A stretch of DNA of 64,000 bases. It comes from JBDIVL01 sp039794405. GTDB taxonomy: Bacteria; Planctomycetota; Brocadiia; Brocadiales; Brocadiaceae. This document shows, one piece after another, positions 62,016 through 64,000 of this stretch. Position 1 is the stretch's first letter. The number at the start of each line of letters is the position of its first letter. The stretch is taken from positions 1-64,000 of the forward strand of contig JBDIVL010000007.1 in the NCBI GenBank assembly GCA_039794405.1, in the 5' to 3' direction. The translations under genes were made by a program, and so were the position numbers. Below the pieces are notes generated by a model. That model was not told the origin of the DNA, searched no databases, and was given only the letters and a program-made list of their open reading frames with translations.

Positions 62016-62942
62016 TTACTTTTTGTTTTGAGGAAAATCTGGTTTTATTTCAAGTGATAAATAACTGATACGTGGTCGCAGATAAATAAACCAGAACACA
62101 ATACCGACCAGAATAACACCTCCAACAAAATTTCCCAGGGTAACGGGGAAGAGGTTGTTTACCAAAAATCCCTTCCATGTAAGTAAAGAAAGGTCTAATG
62201 ATTTGCCTGCTATTTTTTCAGCGGCAGCAACAACGGCTGGATTTTTTCGTAGCATCATACCCATGGGGATGAAATACATGTTCGCAACGCAGTGTTCAAA
62301 CCCGCTGGCAACGAAACCACCAATAGGGAATATAACTGAAAGCACCTTGTCTGCCACACTCTTACCACTGTAACATAACCAAACGTTAAGACATACTAAT
62401 GCATTGCATAATACACCCCTCACCAAAGCCGCCTTAAATGACAAATTGACCTTTTTGTGGGCAATAAGCAGTGCCTTTGCACCCGTCATATGGTGAAAAA
62501 ATTCCCATTGATGCGCCGTATGCATCCAATAGACCATCATGAGACTGCCTATAAAATTACCCATATATACGATGGTCCATATCTTACATAACTCACGTAT
62601 CGTAATCCTTTTGCTGACATAACCTACAATATTGAGATTGTTACCGGTAAAGAGTTCGGCACCGGCAATTTCGACCAGTATAAGCCCAAAAGAAAATACA
62701 ACACCGGTAATAAGGGAAGTAATGCCAAAATGTAAGGTGGAGTCGCTTGTCACAAACGTAGCAAATTGGGCGCCCATGGCAATGTAGATACCGGCCAAAA
62801 TACTTAATATAAAGATCTGCGAAGGACGCAGTCTTGCCCTCACTACGGCCTTATTTTCAACGATAGAGGCAGTTTGTTGGGGTGAATATGCAATTTCTGT
62901 ATTTCTGTCTTGAATAGATTTCGGTATATTATTTTTTTCCAT
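62016..62942 (-). CDS. FNT-family formate/nitrite channel, copy 1
   Basis: 308 residues with six membrane helices after a polar N-terminus of about 40 residues. FocA pore signatures are clear: omega-loop GAELFTGNN (Thr99 at the position of E. coli FocA Thr91) and SGFEHCVANMYFIPMG with the central histidine. The end has LFPVTLGNFVGG. It carries small anions such as nitrite or formate across the cell membrane. Its start overlaps the end of the upstream paralogue by 14 bp, so the two are translationally coupled. Confidence 0.93.
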   Translation of the reverse strand: MEKNNIPKSIQDRNTEIAYSPQQTASIVENKAVVRARLRPSQIFILSILAGIYIAMGAQFATFVTSDSTLHFGITSLITGVVFSFGLILVEIAGAELFTGNNLNIVGYVSKRITIRELCKIWTIVYMGNFIGSLMMVYWMHTAHQWEFFHHMTGAKALLIAHKKVNLSFKAALVRGVLCNALVCLNVWLCYSGKSVADKVLSVIFPIGGFVASGFEHCVANMYFIPMGMMLRKNPAVVAAAEKIAGKSLDLSLLTWKGFLVNNLFPVTLGNFVGGVILVGIVFWFIYLRPRISYLSLEIKPDFPQNKK

Positions 62943-63858
62943 TTTTTATATCTCTCTCATTATTCTTCGAAGGACGTAAATACACAAACCAGTATGCACC
63001 TCCAATGAGCACCATGCCACCAAATAAATTTCCAAGGACGACAGGACACAGGTTATCAACTAAAAATCCCTTAAAAAAGGTGAGACTTGAAAGATCTAAG
63101 CTTCCGCCTCGTATTTTTTCAGCAGCAGCCAGTACCGCCCGATTACCTTTCAAGACAAGTCCCATAGGGATAAGCCACATATTGACAACACAGTGTTCAA
63201 ACCCACAAGCAAAGAGGCAAGACACAGGCCATAACAATGCAAGTATTTTGTCGATATTACTTCTGCCACAATAACACAACCAAACACCCAGACAAATCAA
63301 GGCATTGCCAATTGCTCCCCGCGCAAAGAGGACTCCAAATGAGGCATTCACTTTACCATGAGCCGTAAGGATAATCTTTGCACCTAACAAATAATTATTC
63401 AGTGTCCATTGCTCAGAGCTATAAATCCACACAACAAGGGTTATTGCACCAATAAAATTTCCCATGCATGCAATAATCAGATTTCTTGCAAGTGCCCTGC
63501 CAGTAATTTTACGAGCCATAAAAGACATCGCAACAAGACTGTTCCCTGCAAAGAGTTCAGCACCGGTGATTACGATTAAAACCATCGATAAAGTAAAAGC
63601 CACACCACCTACAAGCAGATTTAAACCATAATGAGAGGTCGCTGTGTGAATAACTAACATGGATACCTGCGCACCTAGTGCGATAAAGACACCTGCAAGG
63701 ATACTGAGGCCAAGCATTGTTAAAGTATCACGGTTTGACTTCGCCATACCTACTAATCCAACCTTATTAGCCATCTGTTCCGGTTCGAAGTTATCAATTT
63801 CAATAACCGGTACAGCATACTCCTGATTATTTGTACTATCTTCATGAACATTTGACAT
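62929..63858 (-). CDS. FNT-family formate/nitrite channel, copy 2
   Basis: 309 residues with the same layout as copy 1 and an excellent ribosome site (AAAAGGAG) before the ATG. The histidine motif CGFEHCVVNMWLIPMG is kept. The omega-loop reads GAELFAGNS, so the pore threonine is Ala104 here. First gene of the pair; a 142-bp leader runs to the window edge. In an anammox setting nitrite is the likely substrate; in others formate. Confidence 0.93.
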   Translation of the reverse strand: MSNVHEDSTNNQEYAVPVIEIDNFEPEQMANKVGLVGMAKSNRDTLTMLGLSILAGVFIALGAQVSMLVIHTATSHYGLNLLVGGVAFTLSMVLIVITGAELFAGNSLVAMSFMARKITGRALARNLIIACMGNFIGAITLVVWIYSSEQWTLNNYLLGAKIILTAHGKVNASFGVLFARGAIGNALICLGVWLCYCGRSNIDKILALLWPVSCLFACGFEHCVVNMWLIPMGLVLKGNRAVLAAAEKIRGGSLDLSSLTFFKGFLVDNLCPVVLGNLFGGMVLIGGAYWFVYLRPSKNNERDIKNGKK

Positions 63859-64000
63859 ATATATTCTCCTTTTCCCTAATAACTGATATGAATAAGCAAG
63901 GTCAGAGAATATCTGAAAGGTCTCTATCTATGTTTTGGATTTGTTTATGTGGTGGATTAAGCGAAGCGAATATACTTTTCGGAAATTGGTGGATCCGGCG

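Overview
The window looks like a chromosomal segment of a Gram-negative, AT-rich bacterium. The best guess is an anammox-type planctomycete (Brocadiales). This rests on the mix of gene families (tandem formate/nitrite channels, CxxCH peroxidase-like cytochromes, many HEAT/PQQ/discoidin secreted proteins) and on intergenic spaces full of short dispersed repeats. No rRNA or anammox marker gene is present, so the assignment is an inference.

Left part (1-17.3 kb): a secreted protein truncated by the window edge; a histidine kinase/sigma54 activator pair divergent from a secreted beta-propeller protein; a GC-rich DUF2254-type membrane protein that looks acquired; a 1.2 kb repeat-filled gap; a 1508-residue secreted discoidin/PKD/SGNH-hydrolase protein with a recent 738-bp internal duplication; and three leftward housekeeping genes (pseudouridine synthase, family-4 uracil-DNA glycosylase, DHH phosphoesterase).

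Core part (17.5-35.7 kb): a fused NfnA-NfnB-like ferredoxin:NADP oxidoreductase, thiS-thiG, hisF, a consensus promoter followed by dnaG and rpoD, a zinc-ribbon coiled-coil protein, RNase P RNA, and a 31-codon lysine-rich MCMTC gene sharing a perfect bidirectional terminator with rnpB. Then come a leftward arcC / COG2403-type / thymidylate kinase operon, a rightward HEAT lipoprotein-trkA-trkH group, and tRNA-Val(UAC) with its own consensus promoter.

Right part (35.9-64 kb): a leftward heavy-metal efflux set (TolC-type channel, P1B ATPase with an unusual CSC motif, membrane fusion protein, HME-RND pump) headed by a Cys-rich small secreted protein; tandem SRPBCC proteins; a membrane-protein gene broken by an in-frame TGA; and two paralogous di-heme cytochrome c peroxidase-like proteins bracketed by four copies of a structured ~70-nt element. 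A sulfur/persulfide module follows (DUF442 phosphatase-like protein, two MBL-rhodanese fusions, a 59-residue MCMSC protein), then a divergent protein kinase, a standalone type IIG/ISP-like restriction-methyltransferase, and two overlapping FNT channels for nitrite or formate.

The best candidate for something undescribed is the 48.7-57.6 kb locus. It holds the four-copy structured element with compensatory base changes around the twin cytochromes, next to a persulfide-oxidation module whose enzymes keep only the mononuclear-iron ligands, and a tiny MCM(S/T)C protein that has a second family member beside rnpB.
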